NCBI RefSeq assembly: GCF_021431925.1 | Contig: NZ_CP090371.1 | Span: 310,001 to 374,000, forward strand | Direction: 5' to 3' | DNA length: 64,000 nt | From: Halobaculum sp. CBA1158 | Lineage (GTDB): Archaea > Halobacteriota > Halobacteria > Halobacteriales > Haloferacaceae | Shown here: in pieces, positions 17,457-27,940 of the stretch | How the letters are laid out: each line of letters opens with the position of its first letter | How positions within the stretch are numbered: the first letter of the stretch is position 1 | Notes under the pieces: generated by a model | Databases searched by the model: none | What the model saw: only the letters and a program-made list of their open reading frames with translations | What the model was told of the DNA's origin: nothing | Position numbers and translations under genes: made by a program

Positions 17457-18413
17457 ATGGCCGCCATCGAGTTGGAGGGAGTCACGAAGCGGTACGGCGA
17501 CGTAACCGCGGTTCGCGACCTCGATCTCACGGTCGAGGAGGGCGAGGTGTTCGGCTTCCTCGGCCCCAACGGGGCGGGCAAGTCGACGACGATCAACATG
17601 CTGCTCGATTTCGTTCGGCCCACGAGCGGCACCGTCCGGGTGCTCTCGCGGGACGCGCAGGCCGAGTCGGTAGCGGTCCGCCGGAACACGGGCGTCCTCC
17701 CCGAGGGATACGACGTGTACGAGCGGCTCACCGGCCGCCAGCACATCGAATTCGCCATGCGCTCGAAGGAACTCGACGGCGACGTGGACGCGGTCCTCGA
17801 GCGCGTCGGCATCGCCGACGCGGGGGACCGTCGCGCCGGCGGCTACTCGAAGGGGATGCGCCAGCGGCTCGTGCTCGGGATGGCGCTCGTCGGGGATCCC
17901 GACATCCTGATCCTCGACGAGCCCTCTTCGGGGCTGGACCCCACGGGAGCAAAGGAGATGCGGGAGATCGTGCGTGCCGAGGCCGAGCGCGGCGCGACGG
18001 TGTTCTTCTCCAGCCACGTGCTCGGACAGGTCGAGGCCGTCTGCGACCGCGTCGGTATCATGCGCGAGGGCGAACTCGTCGCGGAGGACTCCATCGAGGG
18101 GCTGCGCGAGGCCGTCGGCGGCGAGGCGCAGCTCGTCGTCACCGTCGACGCCGCGAGCGAGGCGGACCTGGAGGGCGTCCGCGCGCTCTCGGGCGTCTCC
18201 TCGGCGGCGACCGACGGCGGCACCGTCACCGTCTCGTGTGAAAGCGACGCGAAGACGGAGGTGATCGGGGCCTTAGAGGACGCCGGCGTCACGGTGAAGG
18301 ACTTCTCGACGGAGGAGGCCAGCTTGGAGGACCTGTTCCTCACCTACGCCGGGGACGGCGAGGCGGTGGAGACCACCGACGCCGACGCCGCGAACACGGA
18401 GGTGGCCGAATGA
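17457..18413 (+). CDS. ABC transporter ATP-binding protein
   Basis: The 318-residue ATPase subunit of an ABC exporter of the NatA/DrrA kind powers transport across the cytoplasmic membrane. Walker A is GPNGAGKST (36-44), the signature is a degenerate YSKGMRQR in place of LSGGQ, and Walker B is ILILDEPSSGLDP. The switch histidine follows in FFSSHVLGQVE. Residues 220-318 form the usual C-terminal extension of this subfamily, ending in an acidic tail. A permease gene follows after 145 bp of repeat-like sequence and completes the transporter. The substrate cannot be told from sequence; members export drugs, lipids, sodium or peptides. Confidence 0.94.
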   Translation: MAAIELEGVTKRYGDVTAVRDLDLTVEEGEVFGFLGPNGAGKSTTINMLLDFVRPTSGTVRVLSRDAQAESVAVRRNTGVLPEGYDVYERLTGRQHIEFAMRSKELDGDVDAVLERVGIADAGDRRAGGYSKGMRQRLVLGMALVGDPDILILDEPSSGLDPTGAKEMREIVRAEAERGATVFFSSHVLGQVEAVCDRVGIMREGELVAEDSIEGLREAVGGEAQLVVTVDAASEADLEGVRALSGVSSAATDGGTVTVSCESDAKTEVIGALEDAGVTVKDFSTEEASLEDLFLTYAGDGEAVETTDADAANTEVAE

Positions 18414-18423
18414 GCTTCGGGAG

Positions 18424-18548
18424 ACGGTCCCGCTCGTTCGCGTCGCTCACGGCTCACTCCCCTCCCCATTCGCCGCCGAGGTCTCACGCCGTTCGACCTC
18501 GCACCGCTCGCTTCGCGGGCTGCGACTCCCGTGCTCACGCTCACCAGG
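18424..18548 (-). repeat. dispersed GAGCGA-type repeat between ABC genes (copy A)
   Basis: This spacer between the ATPase and permease genes has no start-to-stop frame of its own. Read on the minus strand it matches the 5' end of argC: CGAGGTCGAACGG/GAGACCT and a segment GGCGAATGGGGAGGGGAG followed by CCGTGAGCG. The argC copy carries about 35 bp more in the middle. A shorter match lies inside cheA. The element is G+C-rich, purine-biased on one strand and appears in both coding and non-coding positions. Confidence 0.55.
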
Positions 18549-18558
18549 GGTGGTTCGC

Positions 18559-19398
18559 GTGAGTCTGGAGGCGGTCGCGCGCAAGGACTTCCAGGACGCG
18601 GTGCGGTCGCGGTGGGTGATGGTGCTGGCGGCGCTGTTCTCGCTGCTGCTGTCGGTCGCTGTGTACCTGATCCCGCGGGACGCATCGACGACGGCGCTGT
18701 TCAACAACCTCGTGGTGCGGGACCTGTTCGTTACGCTGCTGGTGCCGCTCATCGGCGTCGTCATCGCGTACAACTCGGTCGTCGGCGAGCGCTCGACGGG
18801 CTCGATCAAGCTCCTGTTGGCGCTGCCGCACTCGCGGGCGGACGTGGTGTTCGGGAAGGTACTCGGCCGCGCGGGGGCGCTGGGCGTTCCGGTCGCGATC
18901 AGCTTCGCCCTCCCGGCGCTGATCGCGCTGGTGACGCCGCTGTCGCTGGAGTTGGGGACGTACCTCGGCTACCTGCTGTTCACGGTCCTGCTCGGCACGG
19001 CGTTCGTCGCGCTGGCGGTCGGCTTCTCGGCGGCCGTCGACTCCCAGCGCATCGCCGTCGCCGGGCCGGTCGTCGTCTTCCTCCTGTCGGGGCCGATCTG
19101 GAGCGTCGTCCAGTTCCCGGTCCAGTTGTACCTCGCGGGGCAGACGCTTCCGGGCTGGCTCCCGATCGACTCGGCCGGGGTCTACCGGCTCCTGCGGCTG
19201 GTCAACCCCATCGAGTCGTTCAAGATCCTCACCGTCGAGTTCGTCAACGGGTTCCTGTTCACGGCCGGGCAGGCCGGCGCGGACGCCGCCGGCAGCTACA
19301 CGGTCTCCACCGAGATCGCGGCGCTGGCGATGCTCGCGGCGTGGGCGCTCGTCCCGCCGCTGATCGGTCTGTGGCGGTTCGAGGACGCCGACCTGTGA
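18559..19398 (+). CDS. ABC transporter permease (ABC-2 type)
   Basis: A membrane protein of about 279 residues with six predicted transmembrane helices, the partner of the preceding ATPase. After a cytoplasmic amphipathic start (VSLEAVARKDFQDAVRSRW) come helices near residues 20-38, 50-70, 100-130, 138-160, 165-185 and a last one near the C-terminus. The loop GERSTGSIKLLLALPHSRADVVFGK is typical of ABC-2 permeases in the NosY group and probably contacts the ATPase. I choose the GTG at 18559 because AGGGGTGG lies some 8 nt before it, matching the cheA start; a GTG three codons earlier is possible. Confidence 0.92.
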   Translation: MSLEAVARKDFQDAVRSRWVMVLAALFSLLLSVAVYLIPRDASTTALFNNLVVRDLFVTLLVPLIGVVIAYNSVVGERSTGSIKLLLALPHSRADVVFGKVLGRAGALGVPVAISFALPALIALVTPLSLELGTYLGYLLFTVLLGTAFVALAVGFSAAVDSQRIAVAGPVVVFLLSGPIWSVVQFPVQLYLAGQTLPGWLPIDSAGVYRLLRLVNPIESFKILTVEFVNGFLFTAGQAGADAAGSYTVSTEIAALAMLAAWALVPPLIGLWRFEDADL

Positions 19399-19481
19399 GT
19401 CGCTGACCGGGCTCGGTTCCCGATCGCTCCGGTCGCCGAGGTGGTGGCGTGGTTGCGACCGCGCCGCACCTCCGCCGGTCC

Positions 19482-21719
<2,238 letters not shown>

Positions 21720-21797
21720 TTAGTGCCGCCGCTGTGAGCCGTCGGCTCGTCGGCGCATCGGCGACGCGAAAAGGAACGTGGCCGCGAGTCGTCCGTC

Positions 21798-22397
21798 TTA
21801 CAGCTCGACGGCGCTCTTCTGGTCCAGCGACTGCGGGACCGTGAAGCGGATCTCGGTGGTCGCGCCGGCCATCGTGTTGATCTTGATCGTCACTTCCTCA
21901 CCCTCGCCGAGGTTCGAAGGGGCGTTGGGCTCGGTCGTTCCGGCCAGCCTGAACTCGATGTTGAAGCGGTCGTCGGGGTCGTTGAGGACGGTATTCGAGT
22001 CGTCCGTGTTCTTCACTTGGTGGGTGTAGAACCGCCAGTCGCCGCTATCGGCCGCGGTCTCGTACACCAGCGTTTCGGTGCCGTCCGGTCCGATCCAGTT
22101 GATCGTGGCGTTCTGGAGGTCGATCTCGCCGGCACCCGGTGCCTGCGTGACCGTCACGTTCACTTTGCTGATCTCACCGTTACTGACGGTACCGACGGTG
22201 ACGACTTCCTGGAGGCGGTCGCTGACCTGTTTACTGCTCTGTTGTCCCGTTTCCTGTGACTTGGACTGGAGGAAGCCGGCGGTGTTGATCAGGACGCCGG
22301 CGGCGATCGCCGCCACCAGCACCATCGCGATGAATACGATGAGCGTCCCGATCCCCACTTGCCCGCGCTCCTCCTCCTCGGTGATGAACTCGAACAT
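21798..22397 (-). CDS. archaellin (archaellum filament protein)
   Basis: Archaellins form the rotating archaeal swimming filament. The 199-residue precursor has a class III signal peptide: [12 protein letters not shown] followed by the prepilin-peptidase site and the mature start [32 protein letters not shown], the hydrophobic core helix. The rest is the outer beta domain, with glycosylation sequons such as NVT and NAT. It is a single archaellin gene with no arlCDE-FGHIJ genes beside it, so the motor genes must be elsewhere. A leader with a GAGGAG ribosome site and an A/T-rich block (TATTGAAATAC, minus strand near 22448) precedes it. Length is near the usual 190-220. Confidence 0.93.
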   Translation of the reverse strand: MFEFITEEEERGQVGIGTLIVFIAMVLVAAIAAGVLINTAGFLQSKSQETGQQSSKQVSDRLQEVVTVGTVSNGEISKVNVTVTQAPGAGEIDLQNATINWIGPDGTETLVYETAADSGDWRFYTHQVKNTDDSNTVLNDPDDRFNIEFRLAGTTEPNAPSNLGEGEEVTIKINTMAGATTEIRFTVPQSLDQKSAVEL

Positions 22398-22576
22398 TGG
22401 TCGATAGGTCTCCTCTCGGAGCTATCCACTCCTTCCGGGAGGTCGTATTTCAATACACCTCTCAAAAATTCGATATCGATAATCGCCGTGGGGGCATCGA
22501 GGAGTCGACGTGGACACGGTAGCCGCACACCGGTCGCGAGAGCGATCCGTTCCCGGGACCGGTCGGTCGCGTGCCG

Positions 22577-23245
22577 TTACGATCCGTCGTGGTCGCTCGC
22601 GTCGGCGACGAGGACGCCCTCGTTCTCGAACAGCCTCCCGAGATCGGCCATCGACTCGACGATCACGTCGCAGGCGGGCTCGACCGCCGGCTTCGGCTCG
22701 TAACCGACCGACAGTCCCGCGACCTCCAGCATCGGGAGGTCGTTCGCGCCGTCGCCGACGGCGACCGTCCGCGTCATCGGGACGCTCTGCTCGCCCGCGA
22801 CGCGTTCCAGTTGCTCGTCTTTCGTGCCCTCGACGAGCGGTCCGTCGACCGCGCCGGTGAGGCGACCGCCCTCGATCGGCAGTCGATTGGCGACGATCTC
22901 GTCGACCTCCGTCCCGGTCCTCTCCAACGCCGCGGCGACGCCGCGCTCGAAGCCGCCGGTGAAGATCGCGACGTAGTGTCCGCGCTCGCGCAGGCGATCG
23001 ATCACGCCGGCGGCACCCTCGCGCAGCGTCACCTCGCCGTAGGCCGCCTCGGCCTCCTCCTCCTCCAGGTGTTCGAGGAGTCGAGCGCGCTTCCGGAGGC
23101 TCTCGGCGTAGCTGAGCTCGTCGTTCATCGCCCGGGCGGTGATGTCGGCCATCTCGTCGGCGACGCCGCATCGCTCGCCCAGCAGCACCGTCATCTCAGA
23201 GTCCGAGAGCGTCCCGTCGAAGTCGAACGCCACGAGTCGCGTCAT
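22577..23245 (-). CDS. serB: phosphoserine phosphatase SerB
   Basis: SerB removes phosphate from phosphoserine, the last step of serine synthesis. The 222-residue HAD enzyme shows motif I DFDGTLSDSE (8-17; nucleophile and acid Asp), motif II FTGGF near 100, the conserved Lys in VEGTKDEQL, and motif III/IV VGDGANDLPML. It is divergent from serA, the first enzyme of the same pathway, with a 318-bp shared control region. The length equals that of other archaeal SerB proteins. A closely related HAD phosphatase with other substrates is possible, but the pairing with serA supports the call. Confidence 0.93.
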   Translation of the reverse strand: MTRLVAFDFDGTLSDSEMTVLLGERCGVADEMADITARAMNDELSYAESLRKRARLLEHLEEEEAEAAYGEVTLREGAAGVIDRLRERGHYVAIFTGGFERGVAAALERTGTEVDEIVANRLPIEGGRLTGAVDGPLVEGTKDEQLERVAGEQSVPMTRTVAVGDGANDLPMLEVAGLSVGYEPKPAVEPACDVIVESMADLGRLFENEGVLVADASDHDGS

Positions 23246-23445
23246 GGCTCACGGTTCGGCGGCGACGGCTTCAACTCCCCGACTCGGGCGAGTGCTCCGC
23301 ATTGATATCCCCCCGCGTCGACCGTCGTCGCCGGCTGGTCGTCGCCCGCCGGTCGGCGTCGCCGACGGCGACCGACCGGCGTGACCGCGAGGCGGACGCT
23401 CGCTGATGCCGGTCACGACGACTGAGAGTCCGTGAGATAGTCCAT

Positions 23446-23459
23446 GAACGTGATCGTTC
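23446..23459. promoter_or_regulatory. inverted repeat in the serB-serA control region
   Basis: The 318-bp gap between divergent serB and serA has no gene. It holds a perfect inverted repeat GAACG-TGAT-CGTTC, about 105 nt upstream of serA, and a further GGAACG half-site at about 23489. The serA TATA-like block AGCCTTTACC is at 23531-23541, about 25-30 nt before its ATG. The palindrome could be an operator serving one or both genes. Confidence 0.4.
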
Positions 23460-23563
23460 CAGTCGAAATAGTGGGGTTCGATATCCAGGAACGTGGGTGA
23501 TATCGGCGGGCGAGTTCCGCCGAGGTGGAAAGCCTTTACCACGCGCCGAAACTCCGGTCGCGC

Positions 23564-25162
23564 ATGAAGGTACTCGTCACGGACCCCGTCGCGGACGCGG
23601 GGATCGAGACCCTGCGAGACGCCGGGCACGAGGTCGTCACGGACTACGAGTCGGAGGGCGACGCGCTGCTGGAGGCGGTCGCGGACGCGAACGCGCTCGT
23701 CGTCCGCTCGGGCACCGAGGTGACCGCCGAGGTGTTCGAGGCCGCCCCCGATCTGGTCATCGTCGGCCGCGCGGGCATCGGCGTCGACAACATCGACATC
23801 GAGGCCGCGACCGACCACGGCGTCGTCGTCGCGAACGCCCCGGAGGGGAACGTCCGCGCGGCAGCCGAGCACACGGTCGCGATGACGTTCGCCGCCGCTC
23901 GCTCGATCCCGCAGGCGCACGGTCGCCTGAAGGACGGCGAGTGGGCGAAGGGCGACTACCTCGGTCGCGAGGTGAACAACAAGACGCTCGGCATCGTCGG
24001 CCTCGGGCGCGTCGGCCAGGAGGTCGCGAAGCGCCTCGACTCGCTGGGCATGGATCTGGTCGTCTACGACCCGTACATCAACGAGGAGCGCGCCGCCCAG
24101 TTCGGTGCCGAGCTCGTCGACGACCTGACCGACTGCCTCGCCCGCGCGGACTTCGTCACCATCCACACGCCGCTGCTTCCCGAGACCGAAGGCATGATCG
24201 GCGCGGAGGAGCTGGAGGCGATGGGCGACGCCTATCTCATCAACTGCGCGCGCGGCGGCATCGTCGACGAGGACGCGCTCGCTGCGGCCGTCGAGAACGG
24301 TCCGGTCGCCGGCGCGGCGCTGGACGTGTTCGCCGAGGAGCCGCTCGCGGCGGACTCGCCGCTGCTCGACGTGGACGACATCATCGTCACGCCCCACCTC
24401 GGCGCGAGCACGGAGGCCGCACAGGAGAACGTCGCCGTCGACACCGCAAAGCAGGTGCTTGCGGCGTTCGCCGACGAGCCGGTCGTCAACGCCCTCAACG
24501 CCCCCTCGGTCGACGAGTCGGCGTTCCCCCGCATCGAGCCGTATCTCGACGTGGCCGACACCGCAGGCAAGATCGCCGCCCAGTTGCTCGGCGAACGCAT
24601 CTCGGGCGTCGAGGTCCACTACGAGGGCGACATCGCGAACGAGGACGTGGACCTGGTCACCGCAAGCGCCCTGAAGGGCGTGTTCTCGCCCCTTGAGTAC
24701 GAAGTGAACGCCGTCAACGCCCCCCAACTCGCGGAGGACCGCGGGATCGAGGTGACCGAGAGCAAGACCCGCCAGGCCGAGGACTTCCAGAGCCTCGTGA
24801 CGGTGACCGTGAAGGACGGCGACGCGGAGATGTCCGTCTGCGGGACGCTCTTCGCGGGCGAGGACCCCCGGATCGTCCGCATCGACGGCTACCGCGTCGA
24901 CGCCCGTCCCTACGGTCACATGCTCGTCGCGCGCAACCGCGACGAACCGGGCGTCATCGGGCTCATCGGCACCGTCCTCGGCGACGCCGGGGTCAACATC
25001 GCCGGGATGTTCAACGCCCGCGAGACCATCGGCGGCGAGGCGCTCACCGTGTACAACCTCGACGACCGACTCCCAGACGACGCCGTCGGCCGACTCCTTG
25101 AGGACGACCGGATCATCTCGGTCGACCGGATCGTCCTCGACGACGGCGAGACCGAGCGCTGA
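23564..25162 (+). CDS. serA: D-3-phosphoglycerate dehydrogenase SerA
   Basis: SerA oxidises 3-phosphoglycerate with NAD in the first step of serine synthesis. The 532-residue long-form enzyme has the substrate domain (1-100, with VVRSGTEVTAEV), the NAD domain with GIVGLGRVGQEVAKRL near 143-158, catalytic INCARGGIVDE Arg/Glu region and the HLGAST histidine at about 279. An intervening ASB-type domain follows (residues 320-450) and a C-terminal ACT domain (DEPGVIGLIGTVLGDAGVNIAGM) likely senses serine. ATG 23564 is chosen because a TATA-like box lies 23-33 nt before it, consistent with a leaderless mRNA. Confidence 0.96.
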   Translation: MKVLVTDPVADAGIETLRDAGHEVVTDYESEGDALLEAVADANALVVRSGTEVTAEVFEAAPDLVIVGRAGIGVDNIDIEAATDHGVVVANAPEGNVRAAAEHTVAMTFAAARSIPQAHGRLKDGEWAKGDYLGREVNNKTLGIVGLGRVGQEVAKRLDSLGMDLVVYDPYINEERAAQFGAELVDDLTDCLARADFVTIHTPLLPETEGMIGAEELEAMGDAYLINCARGGIVDEDALAAAVENGPVAGAALDVFAEEPLAADSPLLDVDDIIVTPHLGASTEAAQENVAVDTAKQVLAAFADEPVVNALNAPSVDESAFPRIEPYLDVADTAGKIAAQLLGERISGVEVHYEGDIANEDVDLVTASALKGVFSPLEYEVNAVNAPQLAEDRGIEVTESKTRQAEDFQSLVTVTVKDGDAEMSVCGTLFAGEDPRIVRIDGYRVDARPYGHMLVARNRDEPGVIGLIGTVLGDAGVNIAGMFNARETIGGEALTVYNLDDRLPDDAVGRLLEDDRIISVDRIVLDDGETER

Positions 25163-25259
25163 CTCGCGCGCGGAGTGGTTGTTGAGGCGGCGGCGACGCG
25201 TCGATGCGCACGGATCGGAAGTTAACAGATATATTCGCAGTCGCGTATTCCCACTCAAC

Positions 25260-25577
25260 ATGCAGTTCTGCGACGAGTGCGGTTCGATGATGCACACGGA
25301 GGGCAATACGTGGGTGTGTCGCTCCTGTGGGAACGAGGAGCGACGGGACTCGCAAGCCGAAGCGGCGATGGCACTCCAGGACGGGCAGCAGGACGACGGG
25401 GCACCCGCCGTGGCCGACGCGACTCGGGACTCCACCGAGACGATGCGGGAGCCCTGTCCGGCGGACGACTGCGACAGCGACCGGGCCGACTACGAGATGA
25501 TACCGAAGCCGGGCGGCTCCTACGAGGTCCGGCTGTTCACCTGCGTCGAGTGCGGCCACAAGTGGCGCGAGTCCTGA
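25260..25577 (+). CDS. RPB9/TFS-like zinc-ribbon protein lacking the cleavage dipeptide
   Basis: A 105-residue protein with two zinc ribbons joined by an acidic linker: C4, C7, C20, C23 at the N-terminus (FCDECGSMM ... CRSCGN) and C66, C71, C95, C98 at the C-terminus. It resembles archaeal transcription factor S and the eukaryotic RPA12/RPB9/RPC11 subunits. Factor S stimulates transcript cleavage through an Asp-Glu pair in the C-terminal loop; here that loop reads PKPGGSYEVRLFTC, with no DE pair. It should therefore bind RNA polymerase without cleavage activity, like RPB9. A strong TATA-like ACAGATATATTC at 25226-25237 supports a leaderless start at 25260. Confidence 0.87.
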   Translation: MQFCDECGSMMHTEGNTWVCRSCGNEERRDSQAEAAMALQDGQQDDGAPAVADATRDSTETMREPCPADDCDSDRADYEMIPKPGGSYEVRLFTCVECGHKWRES

Positions 25578-25786
25578 CACCTCCGTAACCCAGATCGCTC
25601 GATCCGCGGGGTCACCGAGCGGGTGGTCCACCGGATACGCGTGAACCGACGGGGTCGTCGTGTCGAACCGATCCTCCCTGGCACGCGCCCGGAGCCGTTC
25701 GAACGAGTCGACGAGGATGAGCGTTCGACGACGGTCGAGGACCTCGACGGAATCGAGAAAACGATCCACCGTCGGGTGCTGGCCGC

Positions 25787-27049
25787 TTACTCCGCGCCGA
25801 TGTGTTTCAGCACCGCCTCGGTCGAGTTCGCCACCGGCTCAGGGTCGCCACCGGCCTCGTAGGCGGCGTCGGGGTCCTTCAGCAGGTGGCCGGTCGTGAG
25901 ACAGACCACGTCCTCGTCGGCGTCGACGCGGCCCTCCTCGCGAAGCTTTCGCAGGCCGGCGACCGAGGCGGCGGAGGCGGGCTCGACGCCGACGCCCTCG
26001 CGAGCCAGGTCGCGCTGGGCCTCGGTGATCGCCTCGTCGTCGACGGCGACGGCGGTGCCGCCCGTCCCGCGGATGCCGGGCAGCGCCTTCGGCGCGTTCA
26101 CCGGGTTCCCGATACGGATGGCGGTCGCGCGCGTCTCGACGGATTCCCACCGACGGATCTCGTCGTTCCCCTCCTCGACGGCCTCCACCATCGGGGCGGC
26201 ACCGGCGGCCTGGACGCCGGTCAGTCTCGGCACCTCGTCGGCGTCCATCGCGCCGGCGGCGACGAGTTCGCGGAACGCCTTGAACAGCGCCGCGGTGTTG
26301 CCCGCGTTGCCGACGGGGAGGACGATCCGGTCGGGGAACGTGCCGTAGTCGTCGCGGAACTCCTCGAGGATCTCGAAGCCGATCGTCTTCTGCCCCTCGA
26401 GGCGGAAGGGGTTCAGGGAGTTGAGGAGGTACACCTCGCCGCGGCTCGCGAGGTCCTGCACGATGTCGAGGCAGGCGTCGAAGTTGCCGTCGACCTCCAA
26501 GATTCGGGCGTCGTGGAGGCTCGCCTGCGCGACCTTGCCGGCGGCGACCTTGCCGGCCGGGAGCAGCACGAGCGTCTCCATGCCCGCGCGGGCACCGTAG
26601 GCCGCGAGAGCGGCGGAGGTGTTGCCGGTGGAGGCGCACGCGAGGCGGTCGACGCCCAGCTCCTCGGCGACGCGGACGCCCACGGTCATCCCGCGGTCCT
26701 TGAACGAGCCCGTCGGGTTCATCCCCTCGTGTTTCACCCGCAGGCGGTTCACGCCGACGTCCTCGCGCAGACGGGGGACCTCGTGGAGGGGGGTGTGGCC
26801 CTCGGGCAGGGAGACTCCCTCCTCGAAGGGGAGCCCGGCCGAATACCGCCAGACGCCCTCGCCCTCGAAGTCGTCCCACGTCGGCGGGTCGGCGTAGCGC
26901 ACCTCCAGCAGGCCGTCGCAGTCGTCGCAGGTGAAGCGGACGGCCTCGAAGGGGGCGAACTGGTCGCCGCAGGCGATACACTCCAGCCAGACGCCGTCGT
27001 CGGCGACCGACGGGGCAGTCTGCGCCGGCGCGTCGAGAGAGAGGCTCAT
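25787..27049 (-). CDS. thrC: threonine synthase ThrC
   Basis: ThrC converts O-phosphohomoserine to threonine with PLP. The 420-residue protein begins with a zinc-ribbon-like motif (C24, C27, C41, C44) found in archaeal enzymes, then PEGHTPLHE and the PLP lysine K117 in NPTGSFKDRGM. Later landmarks are STGNTSAALAAYGARAG, the phosphate-binding VGNAGNTAA, and LTTGHLLKDPD near the C-terminus. A TATA-like CTTTTAGCC (minus strand, about 27071-27079) lies 22-30 nt before the ATG, consistent with a leaderless mRNA. A TrmB-like regulator gene sits just upstream on the same strand. The whole catalytic domain is intact. Confidence 0.96.
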   Translation of the reverse strand: MSLSLDAPAQTAPSVADDGVWLECIACGDQFAPFEAVRFTCDDCDGLLEVRYADPPTWDDFEGEGVWRYSAGLPFEEGVSLPEGHTPLHEVPRLREDVGVNRLRVKHEGMNPTGSFKDRGMTVGVRVAEELGVDRLACASTGNTSAALAAYGARAGMETLVLLPAGKVAAGKVAQASLHDARILEVDGNFDACLDIVQDLASRGEVYLLNSLNPFRLEGQKTIGFEILEEFRDDYGTFPDRIVLPVGNAGNTAALFKAFRELVAAGAMDADEVPRLTGVQAAGAAPMVEAVEEGNDEIRRWESVETRATAIRIGNPVNAPKALPGIRGTGGTAVAVDDEAITEAQRDLAREGVGVEPASAASVAGLRKLREEGRVDADEDVVCLTTGHLLKDPDAAYEAGGDPEPVANSTEAVLKHIGAE

Positions 27050-27145
27050 GGGGGACGGTCGACCTCGCGGGCTAAAAGTCGGCCGTTCGGGGCGGGTAGT
27101 GCCGCGCCGCCGGCGGGACGGACGAGCGTTCTCGTCCGCGCGGCG

Positions 27146-27517
27146 TTACTGTCCGCCGAACTCGTCGATCACGTCGTGGACGTGCTCGGCCCACTCGTCG
27201 AGCGCGCCGTGGAGCAACTCCTTCGCCTCCGGCAGCGGCGTCGCGGTGTACTGGTACACGTAGCCGCCGGGGTCGAGCAGCCGCCGCTCGCGCTCGGCGA
27301 GCCCCTTCTCGAGCAGGGTGGTCAGCGACCGGTTCACGTTCGACCGGTCGCGGTCGAGTTCCCCCGCCAACTCCTCGACCGTGCTTCCGGGGTTGTCGAG
27401 CAGGTGGAGGTACGTCCGGCTCTCGTGTTCCTGAATGCCGAACACGCACGCCATCACGTGCCCGAATCCGGGGTCGTCCGTGCCGATGAGATCCTCCATG
27501 TCCGGCGCGTCGCTCAT
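27146..27517 (-). CDS. TrmB-like winged helix-turn-helix regulator
   Basis: A 123-residue DNA-binding protein with one winged helix domain at about 15-95: the helices around QEHESRTYLHLLDNPGSTVEELAGELDRDRSNVNRSLTTLLEKGLAERE and a wing containing GGYVYQYTATPLPEAKELL. There is no sugar-binding C-terminal domain as in full-length TrmB; the tail is a short amphipathic helix that may dimerise. The start at ATG 27517 has TTTATTCAC on the minus strand about 24-33 nt upstream. It is 96 bp before thrC in the same direction. Targets are unknown; acting on nearby genes is a guess. Confidence 0.87.
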   Translation of the reverse strand: MSDAPDMEDLIGTDDPGFGHVMACVFGIQEHESRTYLHLLDNPGSTVEELAGELDRDRSNVNRSLTTLLEKGLAERERRLLDPGGYVYQYTATPLPEAKELLHGALDEWAEHVHDVIDEFGGQ

Positions 27518-27606
27518 AGGTCGTGGCTCGGCCGCTCCGTGAATAAAGCCCGCGTTCTGGCGACCCTCGCCCGACCGGCGGGGACGGATCGCCCGCTCGG
27601 ACGGAG

Positions 27607-27882
27607 TCAGGTCTCGCCGTCGGTGTCGGCGACGGCTCCGCCGTCCCCGTCGTCGCGGGCGTACCCCATCTTCTCGATGCACGCGATCATGCCCTCGGTG
27701 TCGGCGTGCTTGTGCAGTCGCGTCGGCGTGTCGCAGTAGTACGTCTCCCCGTCGTGGCGGAGGGTGAGGGTCCGCTCGCTCCCGAACAGGTCGGCGGTGA
27801 CGACGACCCGGCGTCCCTCGCCGAGGGCGTCCATGATCTCCTCGGCGGTGAGTTCGCCGGCGTCGACCTCCAGCGGTGACAT
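27607..27882 (-). CDS. small haloarchaeal protein of unknown function
   Basis: A 91-residue acidic protein that I do not recognise by name. It has an N-terminal ELTAEEIMDALGEGRRVVVTADLFGSERTLTLRHDGETYYCDTPTRLHKHADTEGMIACIEKMGYA core, apparently a beta-rich domain with two cysteines, and a disordered acidic tail. The start at 27882 is supported by a TATA-like AAGAAAGATACC on the minus strand about 24-34 nt upstream. The divergent glyoxalase gene begins 58 bp away. The compact alternating pattern and high Asp/Glu content argue that this is a genuine gene rather than a shadow frame. Confidence 0.75.
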   Translation of the reverse strand: MSPLEVDAGELTAEEIMDALGEGRRVVVTADLFGSERTLTLRHDGETYYCDTPTRLHKHADTEGMIACIEKMGYARDDGDGGAVADTDGET

Positions 27883-27940
27883 GGCAACGGCTTCGACGGC
27901 CGCCGGTATCTTTCTTGCCTCCGAGCCCCGATCGGCGACC

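Noticed and set aside
23465-23500. tRNA-like GGTTCGA motif
   Set aside because: No cloverleaf arms can be paired around it; no tRNA gene was found anywhere in the window.
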